A stretch of 64,000 bases of DNA from Aplidium turbinatum. Lineage: Eukaryota; Chordata; Ascidiacea; Aplousobranchia; Polyclinidae. Positions 1 through 11,174 of the stretch are shown in pieces. The notes below the pieces were generated by a model that saw only the letters and a program-made list of their open reading frames with translations, was not told where the DNA came from and ran no database searches. The first letter of the stretch is position 1, and every line of letters starts with the position of its first letter. Position numbers and translations under genes: made by a program. The stretch covers positions 34,022,477-34,086,476 of the forward strand of contig OU964918.1 in NCBI GenBank assembly GCA_918807975.1. The letters run 5' to 3'.

Positions 1-171
1 TCTCCAGTTCTCCAGATTTATAAAACAATGACCACTCCAGTCCATGCCAAAACGTAAAAAGAAAGATCAACTAGCCAAAATTGTTAATGCATGGCCGGGT
101 CACTCAAGCATGAAAATAGAATGGAGCGGAGATACCACAATAATATTAAATGGGCGGGGAATCGTTTCTAA
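1..171 (-). repeat. 3' LTR of BEL/Pao element (partial)
   Basis: Positions 1-171 are identical to 7541-7711. The LTR continues to the left of the window, so its full length is unknown. Its boundary toward the element interior is where the two copies stop matching, after the shared AACATA. Confidence 0.9.
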
Positions 172-1082
172 CATACCCACCCCCAAAACCAGAGTTTAAC
201 AAATGAGGGTTTTACCAATGTAAAACGATTAAAATGAAGCAAAACACAAACCAATTAATTGCCACAAGGTGGCCACATAAACGACAATTGACATGAATTA
301 TGCAAATGTCGACCAGAATCAAAAATATTCGCGGTTAGCAAGGATCACAATTGCAACACAAAGGCTGGCTTGCATTACACACAAACTTAATAGAACATGC
401 ATAACAGTAGCCTACAGAAGGACATCGAAGACACGCCCAAGAGGAGTTAAAAAACCCTTTTGACCAACATGCTTAGCGATTGCTAAAATTAAGCACAAAA
501 ACATAAGTCTACCGACAACTGGAAGTCAGCATAAACGGATACACGAAAAACAAATGATAGCATACATGGTACCAGTGGCAGAAGTGGGGATATGGCATAA
601 ACAAAAGCACACATACAACCTAATACTGCACAATGCTATGACCAGCGCAAGTGACATTAACGTCAGAGCAAAAGTAGGCTACCAGAAAAAACACGCGACT
701 GTTAAGTCGAGTCGTGATAATTAAGCAATGAATTGACAAAACACGAAAAATAATATCGCACATAGCAAAAGCATTAGTAGTGAGACAGGTGTGTGAAATA
801 GTCAGACCAAAAACAGAGCTAGACTGCTACAGTGTAAATAACTGCAGGATGCAAATAGAAACAACACTATTGATGGGAGTCAATAACACAGTTATGGCAG
901 AACTGCTGGATGCAAATGCATCGACGACGCCGCGCTAGCTGCGGTAGTGAGGAGCACAAGAATAATAATAGTAAAATAAACACAAACACGCAATACAATT
1001 CAAATATAAAACCTAAGCAGCATGAGCAATGTCAGTTGTGCAATCGTGCCAACCAGCCAGCCTAGAAAACAAAATTGTCATT

Positions 1083-4000
1083 TTAAAAGTCCATACTGCC
1101 CTCTAGCAGGCAGATCTTTCTGATGTCGCGAACAAACTCTGTACCGTCAGCAACCTTTACTCGCACGCGTCTGACAAGTTTATTAGTGTCCGGCATAACT
1201 TCCTTTACAATAGCCTTGGGCCAGTGCCCACGTTTAGTTGCCTCGTCCGTTACCAGTACCAAATCGCCTGGTTTCAAGCTTGGAGATGTGCCAAACCACT
1301 TTTGTCGGGGCTGCAACAGAGGGAGATATTGCAACAGCCATTGTTCCCAAAACTTGTTTGTGAGGTATTGGGTCTTTCTCCAAGAGCGTCGATAACCGTC
1401 AGCCTTCATAAAAACATCTGGCGGTAGGGTGTCACAAGCTGATCCGGTGAGTATCATACTTGGAGTCAGGGCTTGCAGATCATCTGGTGACGATGGGAGC
1501 GAAGTGATGGGACGATCGTTTAAAATTCTTTCAATCTCTGCTACCAGCGTTAGAAGGTCGAACTCATCCAACGTAGCGTTTCCTACCAGCGACCGCATCA
1601 ATTTTCTTAATAAACGAAAAAATATTTCGTAGAAGCCGCCTTGATGTGAAGCACGCGGAGGGTTGAAGTGCCAGTTCGTTTCATGCCGAAGTAAGGCATC
1701 GGTGACTTTCTTTTGATGGAGGTTCTTGAGTCCTTGCCGAAGTTCGCGGTCTGCAGCAACAAAGTTTCCTCCGTTGTCACTGTACAGATCAGTAGGACAA
1801 ACGTTTCTACGGCTGCAGAATCTTCGGTAGGCTTGAATGAATGCACTTGCCTCCAGGGATTGCACGACCTCAAAGTGCACAGCACGGGTCGCCAAACAAT
1901 TAAAAATACAAACATATCGCTTAACACTGCTGCGGCCGCTCTTTACCATCAATGGACCAAGAAGGTCAGTGCCAGCAGCTTGAAAAGGAATGGATTTGTT
2001 TACGCGTGGAGCAGGTAAGTTGCCCATCTGCTGTTTTCCGGCGGTAGCTTTCCAAAAACGACAGTTCATACAGGAATGCAAGACCCTTTTAACAGCTGAT
2101 CGCCCTTTGACAATCCAATAACGGGAAGCAATGGCGGTAAGGACTTGTGAGCATCCCATGTGTCCTTCTCGTTCGTGATACCTCATGATCACTAGATCGG
2201 TGATTGGGTGCTGATATGGGAGAATGATCGGATGCCTTCTTCCGCTTGACAGAGAAGATTGTTGCAATCGCCCACCAACTCTTAACGTTTCGTTAACAAC
2301 ATAGGGGTTTAGGGACTGTAGCTCCTTCAAAGCCACATGCTTCTTCAACTGCAGGTCGGACACGAGTTCCACCGGGGCGTCAAATCCTGGGTGGTTATGG
2401 AGAACTGCGAACACCGTCGGGTATGCTTGATGCTGGGCGGCTGTGACAATGGCAAGTTCAGCTTCGTCCATCTCCTCGACACTGAGCGAATCTGTCTTAA
2501 CAGTCAAGGAGTCATCTCGGCATTTCCTTTTCAGGTACAATTTGAAGCGAAGCAACCATGCAACCGTTCTTTGCAGATCGTGGAAATGCGAGTAGCGGGT
2601 AAACAACCGACATAGAGAGTCTGAGTCCGTAATCGTGTGTTGCTGAGCTGAGCAACGTTCAATGTTTTTAACCTCTGGATCGTCTGACGAAATTCCGCCA
2701 ACAAAGTCGGGCTGGTTTGGCCAATTGCTCGTGACATCATGCAAAAACTTAGGACCATTAAACCAAAGCTTAGCGGTATTAACTTTATCAGGCCAAACTC
2801 CCCGAGACGCGAGGTCAGCGGGGTTTAAGGTAGTCGGTACATAATGCCATTGATTGACACTGGTAAGCATGTGAATAGTGCTCAGCCTATTAGCCACAAA
2901 GGTGTGGAAACGAGTCGAAGTATTATTAATGTAACGCAGCACAACAGTTGAGTCTGTCCATAAGACAACACAATTGAATTTAAAATCACACTCCGTCAGG
3001 ATAAAATTGCAGACTTTGGCAGCGAGCACAGCAGCAGTGAGCTCCAGGCGAGGTACGCTAACAGGCTTTAATGGAGCCACTCGAGACTTGCCAAATAGAA
3101 AATTACAAATTACTACAGAATCATCATAAAACACTTTAACATAAAACACGACCCCATAGCCACTGGTACTGGCATCACAAAAACCATGCAATTCAAAGCG
3201 GATAGCACATTTACCAAAAAGAGTCAGGCTTCTAGCGATGGAAACACATTCAAGCTCTGGAAGGGCCTTTAACCAAGCTTCCCAATTAATGTTTACTGGC
3301 CCAAGGCCATTAAGGGGTTCATCCCAATCAAGTTGAGCGTCACATGCCTGCTGCAGGAGTTGCCTAGCAGGTAAAATGAAGGGTTGTATTAGACCTAGTG
3401 GGTCGTATGTTTGCGAAATCATGGAGAGAACGCCTCTCCGGGTGTTAGGCTTTTGTTGGATACTCACCCTCACCTCCATGCAATCGCTCGCAGCATTCCA
3501 CACAACACCAAGGGTTTTCTGCGTTGGAAGCTGGCACTGAGGCAAATCGACCTTCGACGCCAAGTCTTCCTGCAACACAGAACTCAAGACCTCTGCACTG
3601 TTAGACAGGAATTTAGTTAAATGGAAGCCGCCACTTTGTAATAGTTCACGCAGTTGTTGTATTAGTTCGATAGCCTGGTCCGGCGATTCACATGAATGAC
3701 AAATATCGTCAACATAAACATTTTTTAAAACTGAGTTAACAGTGTTTTGATCGGCACCTGTTTCATTGTCTTTGGCAGTCATCCGAAGCGCGAAGGCAGC
3801 ACAGCATGGCGACGACTTTGCTCCAAACACATGTGTTTGCATGCGGTAGTCGATAGGTTCCCGCTTGAGATCGTCGTCCGGATACCATAAGAATCGAAAG
3901 GCATCCCTGTCCCCTTCGTCTACGCGTACTTGGGAAAACATGGCCTTAATATCGCCCACAACAGCGATCGGATGTTGCCTGAAGCGAAACAATGTTCCTA

Positions 4001-6689
4001 CAAGGTTATTGGTGAGATCTGGGCCATGAAGCAGCTTGTCATTTAATGACACGCCTTTAAACTTCGCGCTGCAGTCGAAAACGACTCTAAACTTGGCCGC
4101 ATTGGTCGTGCAGTGATGGGGCACATAGCACGTCTTCCCTGGTGTGTCTACCACACCAGTTTCAAGTGGCACAGCATAGCCACATTTAACATATTCCTGC
4201 ATTTTATCACGATACTTATTGAATAACACCGGGTCAGTAATAAATCGGCGCTTCATTCCCTCTAGGCGCTTGAGTGCCATAGAGCGATTATTGCACAAGT
4301 CCGGGTCTTCATCCTTCCACAACAGCCCTACAGAATAGTGTCCATCCACCTTCTTCACCGTGTCCTGCATGATCTGCAGCGCACGTTTATCCTCAATTGA
4401 AGGACAGGGGGCCTGTGGCTCATCGATGTCATTAAAATCCTGCAACAATACATTTAACATTCTATCGCAAGACTCCTTTACGCTAAGAAAGTTTACCATT
4501 ACTGGTGAGTTGAGTTGCCTATCGCCACCATCTTTCCCATAAATGGTCCAACCCAGAAGAGTGTGCAGTCCACATGGTTCTCCTGGTGCGCCAGTACGAA
4601 CTTCCTGCAAAAGATAAGCCTGGTGAAGATCGCTGCCCAATAACAACTCAACCTTCCTATCTTTTAGTTCAGGGAACTTTAAGTCCTCCAAATGACTATA
4701 TGCACTACTAAGTGCTTCGGTGGGAATACTGTGGCTGACATCCACAATCTGGTCCATCACCAGAGCATCTGCAACGGAAAACACAGCCTGCTCTTCCATT
4801 CCCTGCACAGCCAAAAAATCAATTTTCTTGTCATGAAAGGAGACAGCATTGGTGGTCAGCAACTCCACATTGCTTTTTGTCGCAGCAACCCCTAAGCGAG
4901 ATACGAGGCTTGAGGAGCATAGACTGACGCTAGAACCTTCATCGATAAAAGCATAAGTATAGGTATAGTTGGAGGGGTCCCCAGCCCATACCTTAACTGG
5001 CAAAACCTTAAAAATTGTTGTCCCAGATGTTGCTGGCACAGTTGCGGACGTTGTTGCTGAGATGCCCTTCTTCAGAGCAGAGGGGCTTTCCTCTTCCACA
5101 CGGTTTACATGCAGAAGTGAATTATGCCTCGATCCACACGTTGCACAAGATTTCTTAAATCTGCAATCAACCACTCTGTGGCCTGCTCTCAAGCAACAAA
5201 AACACAGTCTATGCTTTTGCACCAGGGTTCTTCTTTCTGCAACAGGCTTTTGTTTAAACATCTCACACTTCCATAGGGCATGCGACTCTGCACACAAACA
5301 ACAGGACTCTTGCTTATGGTTAGCAGATTGGGAAATCTGCTCTTGGGTTGTGCAAACCGAAGCACGCTTGTAGCCACCTTGCGGATTAGATCGAGCCAGC
5401 GATGGTTGTGGAGCTCTCTTAACATCTTTGCCTGGTTGCATAAGATGGCCATATTGGCTGTCGGCTCGAGAGGCTGCATCCTCGACCAAGACTCTTAAAT
5501 CACCAAACGTGGCACAGTCCGATCCTAAGTGATTAACATGAACAAACTGCTCCTTTAACTTATAAGGAAGTCGCAGGAACAGCCGTTGAAGCACCTCGTC
5601 ACTGTTTAAAAGGTGAGACTTACCCCAGCCATCGAAACTGACTTCACACTTATACATCTTGTCGCAAAGCTTTGTGAGGCCCGGCGCATCCCACTCTGAA
5701 ATAGGGGGTCCTTGCAGCAAATCTTCCTTCACTTTGGCCATGAGTTTTCCAGGGTTGCCAAACCTTTTTCTTAATCTATCCCATGCCATTCCATATGCTC
5801 TTTCACTATTTTGCAAGCAACTCAGGCCAGATATTACTTCCAAGGCCTGGCCTACACAATTGTCCTCCAAAAAGGCGATGCGATCTTCAAAACTTAGATA
5901 ATTTGACTCAATGTATCGCTCAAAACGCCTTTTAAAGTTAAAGAACTTTAACACATTGCCGTCAAACTTCTCAAGCGATAACCGAGGACCATGAACATTT
6001 TGAAACCCTGCACTGAGCTGGGGTTGAGGGACGACGATGGGAAATTCACTACTATTATTAGCTTCAGTGCGAAAGGGAGATGCGCAAGGATTAAGAATAT
6101 TACTAGCACTACTGCTGCCCTGAAGGATACCCTGTTCTGCTTTTACAGGTGGTATCTTTACACCACTCTCACGGGGTGTCACGTGACTGCTAGACTCAGC
6201 AGCTTTGCCTGTGTCACTGCCTGCATCCATAACTACCGATGATGTTTGATGTGACACTTGCTTGGATTGTTCTCGGCAGCTTCGAATGAGGGTAGAGCAT
6301 GCTTCAAGCAAACCATAAATGCTTTCCCCCATACGGTTCATCCTAGATTCTATTGAGCCTGATTGCTGTGGTTTGCATTTGAGTAAATCTAAACGTTTAA
6401 GGGAGAGCTTCCTTTGAAGTTCAAGGCATCTTTTCTTCACCTCCAAAACTTCAGAAGAGCTCAGGAAATCATCACTTGAGCATAGCTCCATGTCGATGGA
6501 AGTTATGCCAAGCTCGATTTCAACCAGCTCTTGTTCTAACACAACAAGACCTGGCAGCTCTTCGCTACTGTCATGTTGACCACTAATATTAGAGGCGGCC
6601 TCATGCTGCTCTGTTGAGCCACTAGCATAACCATTTGGCTTACTCCGTCTTGGAGTTTGCTTGGGCTTTTTACGAGCCATAATTAACAC
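1083..6689 (-). CDS. BEL/Pao gag-pol polyprotein, 1868 aa
   Basis: One uninterrupted frame encodes the whole Gag-Pol polyprotein. The order seen is: charged N-terminus; Gag-like DUF1759 segment near residues 235-390; zinc knuckles near 470-540; a DUF1758-type aspartic protease near 575-720; reverse transcriptase near 870-1080, with a YVDD box near 995; RNase H/peptidase A17 region near 1120-1290; an H2C2 integrase zinc-binding part and the integrase core near 1490-1690; and a DUF5641 C-terminal domain near 1770-1860. This order (protease, RT, RNase H, integrase) is that of BEL/Pao. In this family the polyprotein is cleaved by its own protease and the RNA is packaged in virus-like particles. 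The length is normal for the family. It is an element gene, not a host gene. Confidence 0.95.
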   Translation of the reverse strand: MLIMARKKPKQTPRRSKPNGYASGSTEQHEAASNISGQHDSSEELPGLVVLEQELVEIELGITSIDMELCSSDDFLSSSEVLEVKKRCLELQRKLSLKRLDLLKCKPQQSGSIESRMNRMGESIYGLLEACSTLIRSCREQSKQVSHQTSSVVMDAGSDTGKAAESSSHVTPRESGVKIPPVKAEQGILQGSSSASNILNPCASPFRTEANNSSEFPIVVPQPQLSAGFQNVHGPRLSLEKFDGNVLKFFNFKRRFERYIESNYLSFEDRIAFLEDNCVGQALEVISGLSCLQNSERAYGMAWDRLRKRFGNPGKLMAKVKEDLLQGPPISEWDAPGLTKLCDKMYKCEVSFDGWGKSHLLNSDEVLQRLFLRLPYKLKEQFVHVNHLGSDCATFGDLRVLVEDAASRADSQYGHLMQPGKDVKRAPQPSLARSNPQGGYKRASVCTTQEQISQSANHKQESCCLCAESHALWKCEMFKQKPVAERRTLVQKHRLCFCCLRAGHRVVDCRFKKSCATCGSRHNSLLHVNRVEEESPSALKKGISATTSATVPATSGTTIFKVLPVKVWAGDPSNYTYTYAFIDEGSSVSLCSSSLVSRLGVAATKSNVELLTTNAVSFHDKKIDFLAVQGMEEQAVFSVADALVMDQIVDVSHSIPTEALSSAYSHLEDLKFPELKDRKVELLLGSDLHQAYLLQEVRTGAPGEPCGLHTLLGWTIYGKDGGDRQLNSPVMVNFLSVKESCDRMLNVLLQDFNDIDEPQAPCPSIEDKRALQIMQDTVKKVDGHYSVGLLWKDEDPDLCNNRSMALKRLEGMKRRFITDPVLFNKYRDKMQEYVKCGYAVPLETGVVDTPGKTCYVPHHCTTNAAKFRVVFDCSAKFKGVSLNDKLLHGPDLTNNLVGTLFRFRQHPIAVVGDIKAMFSQVRVDEGDRDAFRFLWYPDDDLKREPIDYRMQTHVFGAKSSPCCAAFALRMTAKDNETGADQNTVNSVLKNVYVDDICHSCESPDQAIELIQQLRELLQSGGFHLTKFLSNSAEVLSSVLQEDLASKVDLPQCQLPTQKTLGVVWNAASDCMEVRVSIQQKPNTRRGVLSMISQTYDPLGLIQPFILPARQLLQQACDAQLDWDEPLNGLGPVNINWEAWLKALPELECVSIARSLTLFGKCAIRFELHGFCDASTSGYGVVFYVKVFYDDSVVICNFLFGKSRVAPLKPVSVPRLELTAAVLAAKVCNFILTECDFKFNCVVLWTDSTVVLRYINNTSTRFHTFVANRLSTIHMLTSVNQWHYVPTTLNPADLASRGVWPDKVNTAKLWFNGPKFLHDVTSNWPNQPDFVGGISSDDPEVKNIERCSAQQHTITDSDSLCRLFTRYSHFHDLQRTVAWLLRFKLYLKRKCRDDSLTVKTDSLSVEEMDEAELAIVTAAQHQAYPTVFAVLHNHPGFDAPVELVSDLQLKKHVALKELQSLNPYVVNETLRVGGRLQQSSLSSGRRHPIILPYQHPITDLVIMRYHEREGHMGCSQVLTAIASRYWIVKGRSAVKRVLHSCMNCRFWKATAGKQQMGNLPAPRVNKSIPFQAAGTDLLGPLMVKSGRSSVKRYVCIFNCLATRAVHFEVVQSLEASAFIQAYRRFCSRRNVCPTDLYSDNGGNFVAADRELRQGLKNLHQKKVTDALLRHETNWHFNPPRASHQGGFYEIFFRLLRKLMRSLVGNATLDEFDLLTLVAEIERILNDRPITSLPSSPDDLQALTPSMILTGSACDTLPPDVFMKADGYRRSWRKTQYLTNKFWEQWLLQYLPLLQPRQKWFGTSPSLKPGDLVLVTDEATKRGHWPKAIVKEVMPDTNKLVRRVRVKVADGTEFVRDIRKICLLEGSMDF

Positions 6690-6867
6690 ACAGCAATATA
6701 CAAGCTACAAAAAACAAAATCTGTATGGTACTTACCTTTGGTGAGGTGACAATTGACCTTCACGATGTTACGGAGAATGTCAGTAAGCAACCTACTAAAA
6801 TTACAGGGTTTAACGGTAACCAGTTCTACCTGACTAGAACAATGGCCTGACAGAGTACAGGCTTAGA

Positions 6868-7365
6868 AGCTTCAATCTTTGGCGGACCTGACAAGACTGC
6901 CCAAAGTGAAGATCTATTTACAAAATTTAAACCAAGTTTACAACGTGGCGGGCTCAAAGGCACAAACCAAAAAATGAATCCTTGGCAGACCTGAAAAGAC
7001 TACCCTAGGATAACAAACAACTAGTTACAAAGTTCAAAGAAACTTTACAGCATGGCAGGCTCAAAGGCACAAACCAAAAAATGAATCCTTGGCAGACCTG
7101 AAAAGACTACCCTAGGATAACAAACAACTAGTTACAAAGTTCAAAGAAACTTTACAGCATGGCAGGCTCAAAGGCACAAACCAAAAAGTTAATCCTTGGC
7201 AGACCTGAAAAGACTACCCTAGGATAACAAAACAAATTACACAACTAGCTAAAGTGAGCTAGACAAAGGCACATACCATAAATGAATCCTTGGCAGACCT
7301 GAAAAGACTACCCTAGGATAACAAACAAATTACACAACTAGCTAGAGTTAACTAGACAGGCATAA
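6868..7365. repeat. Tandem repeat in the BEL/Pao leader, about 5 units of 94-107 bp
   Basis: Five successive copies of a unit containing CTTGGCAGACCTGAAAAGAC start near 6877, 6981, 7088, 7195 and 7289. The middle units are 107 bp and nearly identical; the first is diverged and the last is shortened. The array lies between the 5' LTR and the polyprotein start, in the noncoding leader. Confidence 0.85.
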
Positions 7366-7540
7366 CCTTGCACCAAGCAAAGGTATGTTTTATAAATGAT
7401 GTCTAAAACGTTTTTTGCCTAGACTGGATAAAGTGCAGGCCTTACTTATTAGAAGAAATGGTGTATTGAAAACGACAATAATAAAACGAAACAAACAGTT
7501 GCTTACCGAATTCTTACATATTCCCTAGTCACTCCAAATC

Positions 7541-7711
7541 TCCAGTTCTCCAGATTTATAAAACAATGACCACTCCAGTCCATGCCAAAACGTAAAAAGA
7601 AAGATCAACTAGCCAAAATTGTTAATGCATGGCCGGGTCACTCAAGCATGAAAATAGAATGGAGCGGAGATACCACAATAATATTAAATGGGCGGGGAAT
7701 CGTTTCTAACA
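7541..7711 (-). repeat. 5' LTR of BEL/Pao element (minimum extent)
   Basis: This segment matches 1-171 without a difference. The LTR probably extends further to the left than 7541, but that part has no partner inside the window, so only the minimum extent is given. The outer end reads TGTTAGAAACG on the - strand. Confidence 0.85.
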
Positions 7712-8918
7712 TAAGATGTGAAAGTTTTTACTTCCCGGTACAATGCTATAGATACAGAATTCTGTATTTCTTCCTGTCAACCGTTTTTCTTGCTATTTTA
7801 ATTTGCATTGGCTTTTATTGTTCCTGACAAATATTCTTTCATGAAATTTGAAACTAACTTCCTCTTATTGGCAAATCAGTTCCTGAGAACCAGCTCTGCC
7901 TATAGGAACGCAACTCGGTAATTATTTCCTCGAACGCAAAGATCCATAAAAAGACAAGCTCTGCAAGAACAATATTCCATTAAATTAGAGTTTCGTCTCT
8001 AACTTTCTTGAGCCTGTCTCGCCAATTTTAGCTTTGGTGAAGCAACAATAAATTTCCCACAGACGTGGAATTGAACCCACTTTTTAGCATTGGCATTTTG
8101 TCGTGGTGTCAATGACGGAGTTTTTTCTTCAAAAAAGAAAACAAATGTGTTTTAACGTATCATAGAATGCCAGAAGCTAATCTTCTACAACCTGATTGGG
8201 AACCACTGTGATAGAACATAAACTTAATCCCAATTCAGACCTTGAAACATTTCAACTAATTAAGCAAAATTATAACCACTTTTACAAATAGCCTACAAAG
8301 CATATTGCACTACCGTAAAACTGCTGCCAATCGTAGAAAGGTCTTCTGAATTTGATTTGTCCCCAGAAATACACTCAGCTGTCTTATTCGCCGCTTGCCT
8401 GTTGCTAATATTTGTAAATTGCCTGCTTAGCTGTGAATATTTATAAATTACGGACTTGTTTTGATGAGAATCAAGTTATGAAAAGTAAAGAACCACTCTC
8501 CCATACGCAGCTGCTGCTGTGTGAGATTGTGGCCTCCATCTAAGTAAAGGTATTAGTGTTCCAAGCTTTTCTAGTAGTGATTAAATAACAAAGTAATTGA
8601 CACCTGACATTTACATAAACAAAATCTTCAAATCGTTTTAACGAATGTTTACAGTAGGCTATAAAACATGTTTCTTCATCGACACAACATGAAAACTACC
8701 GGTAATATGAAAAACAGTTTAACAGCCAGATAAGATAAAAACGATCAATTTTACTTAGCTTTCCTGAGTTCAATTTCTTCCAGTCAAAGTCACTATACTC
8801 ACTATACTGCCTATAAGCTATAGTTGCCACTGCCAAGTTATTGAACCGTCGCTTGATTTGCAAAGTGAAGTTGCGATGTTGTTTATCAAAATAAGCGGAA
8901 GTAACGTAGGCTAGATAC
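7712..8918. other. Intergenic, no gene seen
   Basis: This is AT-rich DNA with only short, unconvincing open frames and no terminal repeats that I could pair. It separates the BEL element from the long-TIR element. Confidence 0.5.
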
Positions 8919-11174
8919 TAGGGTGTTTCATTTTTTCCACACTTTCGAAATTAAACACGTTCGGGTTTGCGTATGATGGGATTTTGGACACTGATTTAAA
9001 AAATGTAATTTTTATTCCATTATGACGTCATTTAGATGTGGCACCGCGTGGTCGAAATTCGTGTGGGGCTAAAAATAGGGGATTTCCCGTAGCTCGGTAA
9101 CGGAACATGGTAGAGAGACGAAATTGGTGTCAAAATGCGCAGAAAGGCCGCTTTCCTATACCTTCTTAAGAGACTTCATTGCCGTATCTTTCCCGCAAAG
9201 CGAATTATATCGAAAAAACGATATTTCGCATAAACAAGGTGTTGCTATAAGTTTAATTTTTTCGGTCAGTAGAGCTGTTGCTACAAATTTATCTTGCATT
9301 ACTGCTACAAAGCTAAGAAAAGGAAAAACAATGAAAGCTGAGAGTGAGACCCATTTGGATAACTTGAAAAGTTTCGACGAAGACGAAACAAGGGCAGCTT
9401 TCCTATTCCTTCTTAAGAGACTTCATTGCCGTATCTTCGCCGCAAAACGAATTATATCGAAAAAAACGTTTTTTTACAACTTATGATGCACGGTACTTGT
9501 TTTGCTCCTAAACAAGTTATTTTTCGTAATACTTCTTTAACGGTCTCGAGGGAATTGTTCTGTTGCAAACTTAGCAATTGTATTCGTAATGCAAACCTGA
9601 GAATTTGCAGAGATAAATTGATACTGGTACGATATCAATACTGTTAAACTTGTTAATGATGTCTACAGTTAATCTTGCAGTACTGTATATCTGAACGATG
9701 TTTTGCAAAACCGGCTTACATTTCTGGACGTTCTCATTTCTTTCATTCTATTGCCTGTATTAACTGATCGTTCTAAGTTCTAAGTTCGAGTTATGTTCTA
9801 ATAACAACATAACTCTTTAACAGCAAACAACGCCACCGGTAGTATAATAAGCACTATCATTACTTGTTGCACAAAAATGCACGAAGTCGCAAATCGGCAC
9901 GTCGGTTGCTTTCATCACTAATTCGTTCTCCTATAAGATTTTTGAGCTTTCCGATTCGTCGCTCAGTGGAACGATTACTGATCAATCGACCTCCAGAAAG
10001 ATGGAGGTACATCATGGGCGCACATGACGCATGTTGCAATATGAGTTGCATAATGCATATGGTTTCTTGTTTATAAATCAAAAGATGCTTCAAATTGTGT
10101 GGTACATCCATAAATGTAGAACAAGCCAACACCAGCATGCACATTTGATCGCTCCTAAAATCGTCGTTTTGTCTTTTGGTAACTTACTTCTGTTCAGCAA
10201 ACCATTCGATTTGTTTGTGCATTTTTTAATTGACCTTCTGAAGATTTTACTGCATTCTACACGTTTGTTAACCCCCGACTTTTTACCAGTATTGGCCGCC
10301 GTCGTGTCTGCCATTACTGAATAAATATTAGGCAAAATACTTTCGCAAGCATCTAGTGTGATGGTATTGTACAAAATTTCACTTGTGACAGATGTACCGG
10401 AAGAAAAAGATTTAACTGCGATCAATGCTTTCGCCTTGCCACGCTTCTCGTTGATAAACTGGCCAAGGAAAACATTCTGCACTTCAACTTTTGCAATGCC
10501 ATCATGCGAACTTTTTTACGTTGACGGAACATCGTCGATGGAGAAGCAGCGATTTCAGCACCTCCACAGCAGAAGGGTTGGTCGGATTGCTGACGGATGC
10601 TTGTCATTCGGTGGACTGCGAGTATGCAACTTTCACTACTCACTTCCAGAGTCTTGCGAACTGACTCCCACATGTGATCGGTTTTAGCAAAAAAATTGGA
10701 TCAGTTTCGTCTTTATCAGAACTTTCCAAGTTAGCCAAATGGGTCTCACTCTCAACTTTCATTATTTTTCCTTTTCTTAGCTTTGTAGCAGTAATGCAAG
10801 ATAAATTTGTAGCAACAGCTCCACTGACGAAAAAATTTGAACTTATAGCAACACCTTGTGTATGCGAAATATCGTTTTTTCGATATAATTTGCTTTGCGG
10901 GAAAGATACGGCAATGAAGTTTCTTGAGAAGGTATAGGAAAGCGGCCCTTCTGCGCATTTTGACACCAATTTCGTCTCTCTACCATGTTCCGTTACCGAG
11001 TTACGGGAAATCCCCTATTTTTAGCCCCACACGAATTTCGACCACGCGGTGCCACATCTAAATGACGTCATAATGGAATAAAAATTACATTTTTCAAATC
11101 AGTGGCCAAAATACCATCATACGCAAACCCGAACGTGTTCAATTTCGAAAGTGTGGAAAAAATGAAACACCCTA
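8919..11174. mobile_element. DNA transposon with ~471-bp terminal inverted repeats
   Basis: The ends read TAGGGTGTTTCATTTTTTCC at the left and its near-perfect reverse complement at the right. Similarity continues inward for about 471 bp on each side (8919-9389 against 10704-11174), with scattered mismatches. The left arm also carries a second copy, at about 9390-9465, of a stretch found at 9149-9225. No clear long target duplication flanks it; a TA duplication is possible if the element is taken to begin at GGGTG. The middle holds a decayed transposase on the - strand. The superfamily is uncertain. Confidence 0.85.
10090..10680 (-). pseudogene. Decayed transposase fragment of unnamed family (ADTTAANTG motif)
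   Basis: The - strand frame ending at 10090 encodes about 130 residues. It contains ALIAVKSFSSGTSVTSEIL, then ILPNIYSVMADTTAANTG followed by KKSGVNKRVE. From memory, a DTT-x-NTG-x-x-SG block with preceding LGQFI text occurs in repetitive, unannotated proteins of cnidarians and other invertebrates. An acidic residue in such a block may be part of an RNase H-like catalytic core, but that is inference. Upstream coding toward 10680 is interrupted and the rest of the protein is not recognisable. Its place between the two long inverted ends makes it the likely transposase of this element. Confidence 0.5.

Larger units (their letters stand above)
1..7711 (-). mobile_element. BEL/Pao LTR retrotransposon, looks whole, cut by window edge
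   Basis: This is a BEL/Pao family element read on the - strand. Its 3' LTR occupies the window start and is truncated by the edge. Its 5' LTR ends at 7711 with the usual TG start on the - strand. A purine-rich stretch on the - strand just inside the left LTR (about 174-186) is a likely polypurine tract. Between the LTRs lie a noncoding leader with tandem repeats and a single long open polyprotein frame. The visible parts of the two LTRs are identical, which points to a recent insertion. I see no break in the coding frame, so the element looks whole apart from what lies outside the window. The target-site duplication cannot be checked because the left flank is missing. Confidence 0.92.

Noticed and set aside
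1123-6242. Several + strand frames of 60-134 codons
   Set aside because: They lie opposite the long BEL polyprotein and are its antisense shadows.
9124-9486. A 120-residue + strand frame with a near copy at 10640-10969 on the - strand, suggesting a gene pair
   Set aside because: The two frames are the two arms of the long inverted repeat and need not code for protein.
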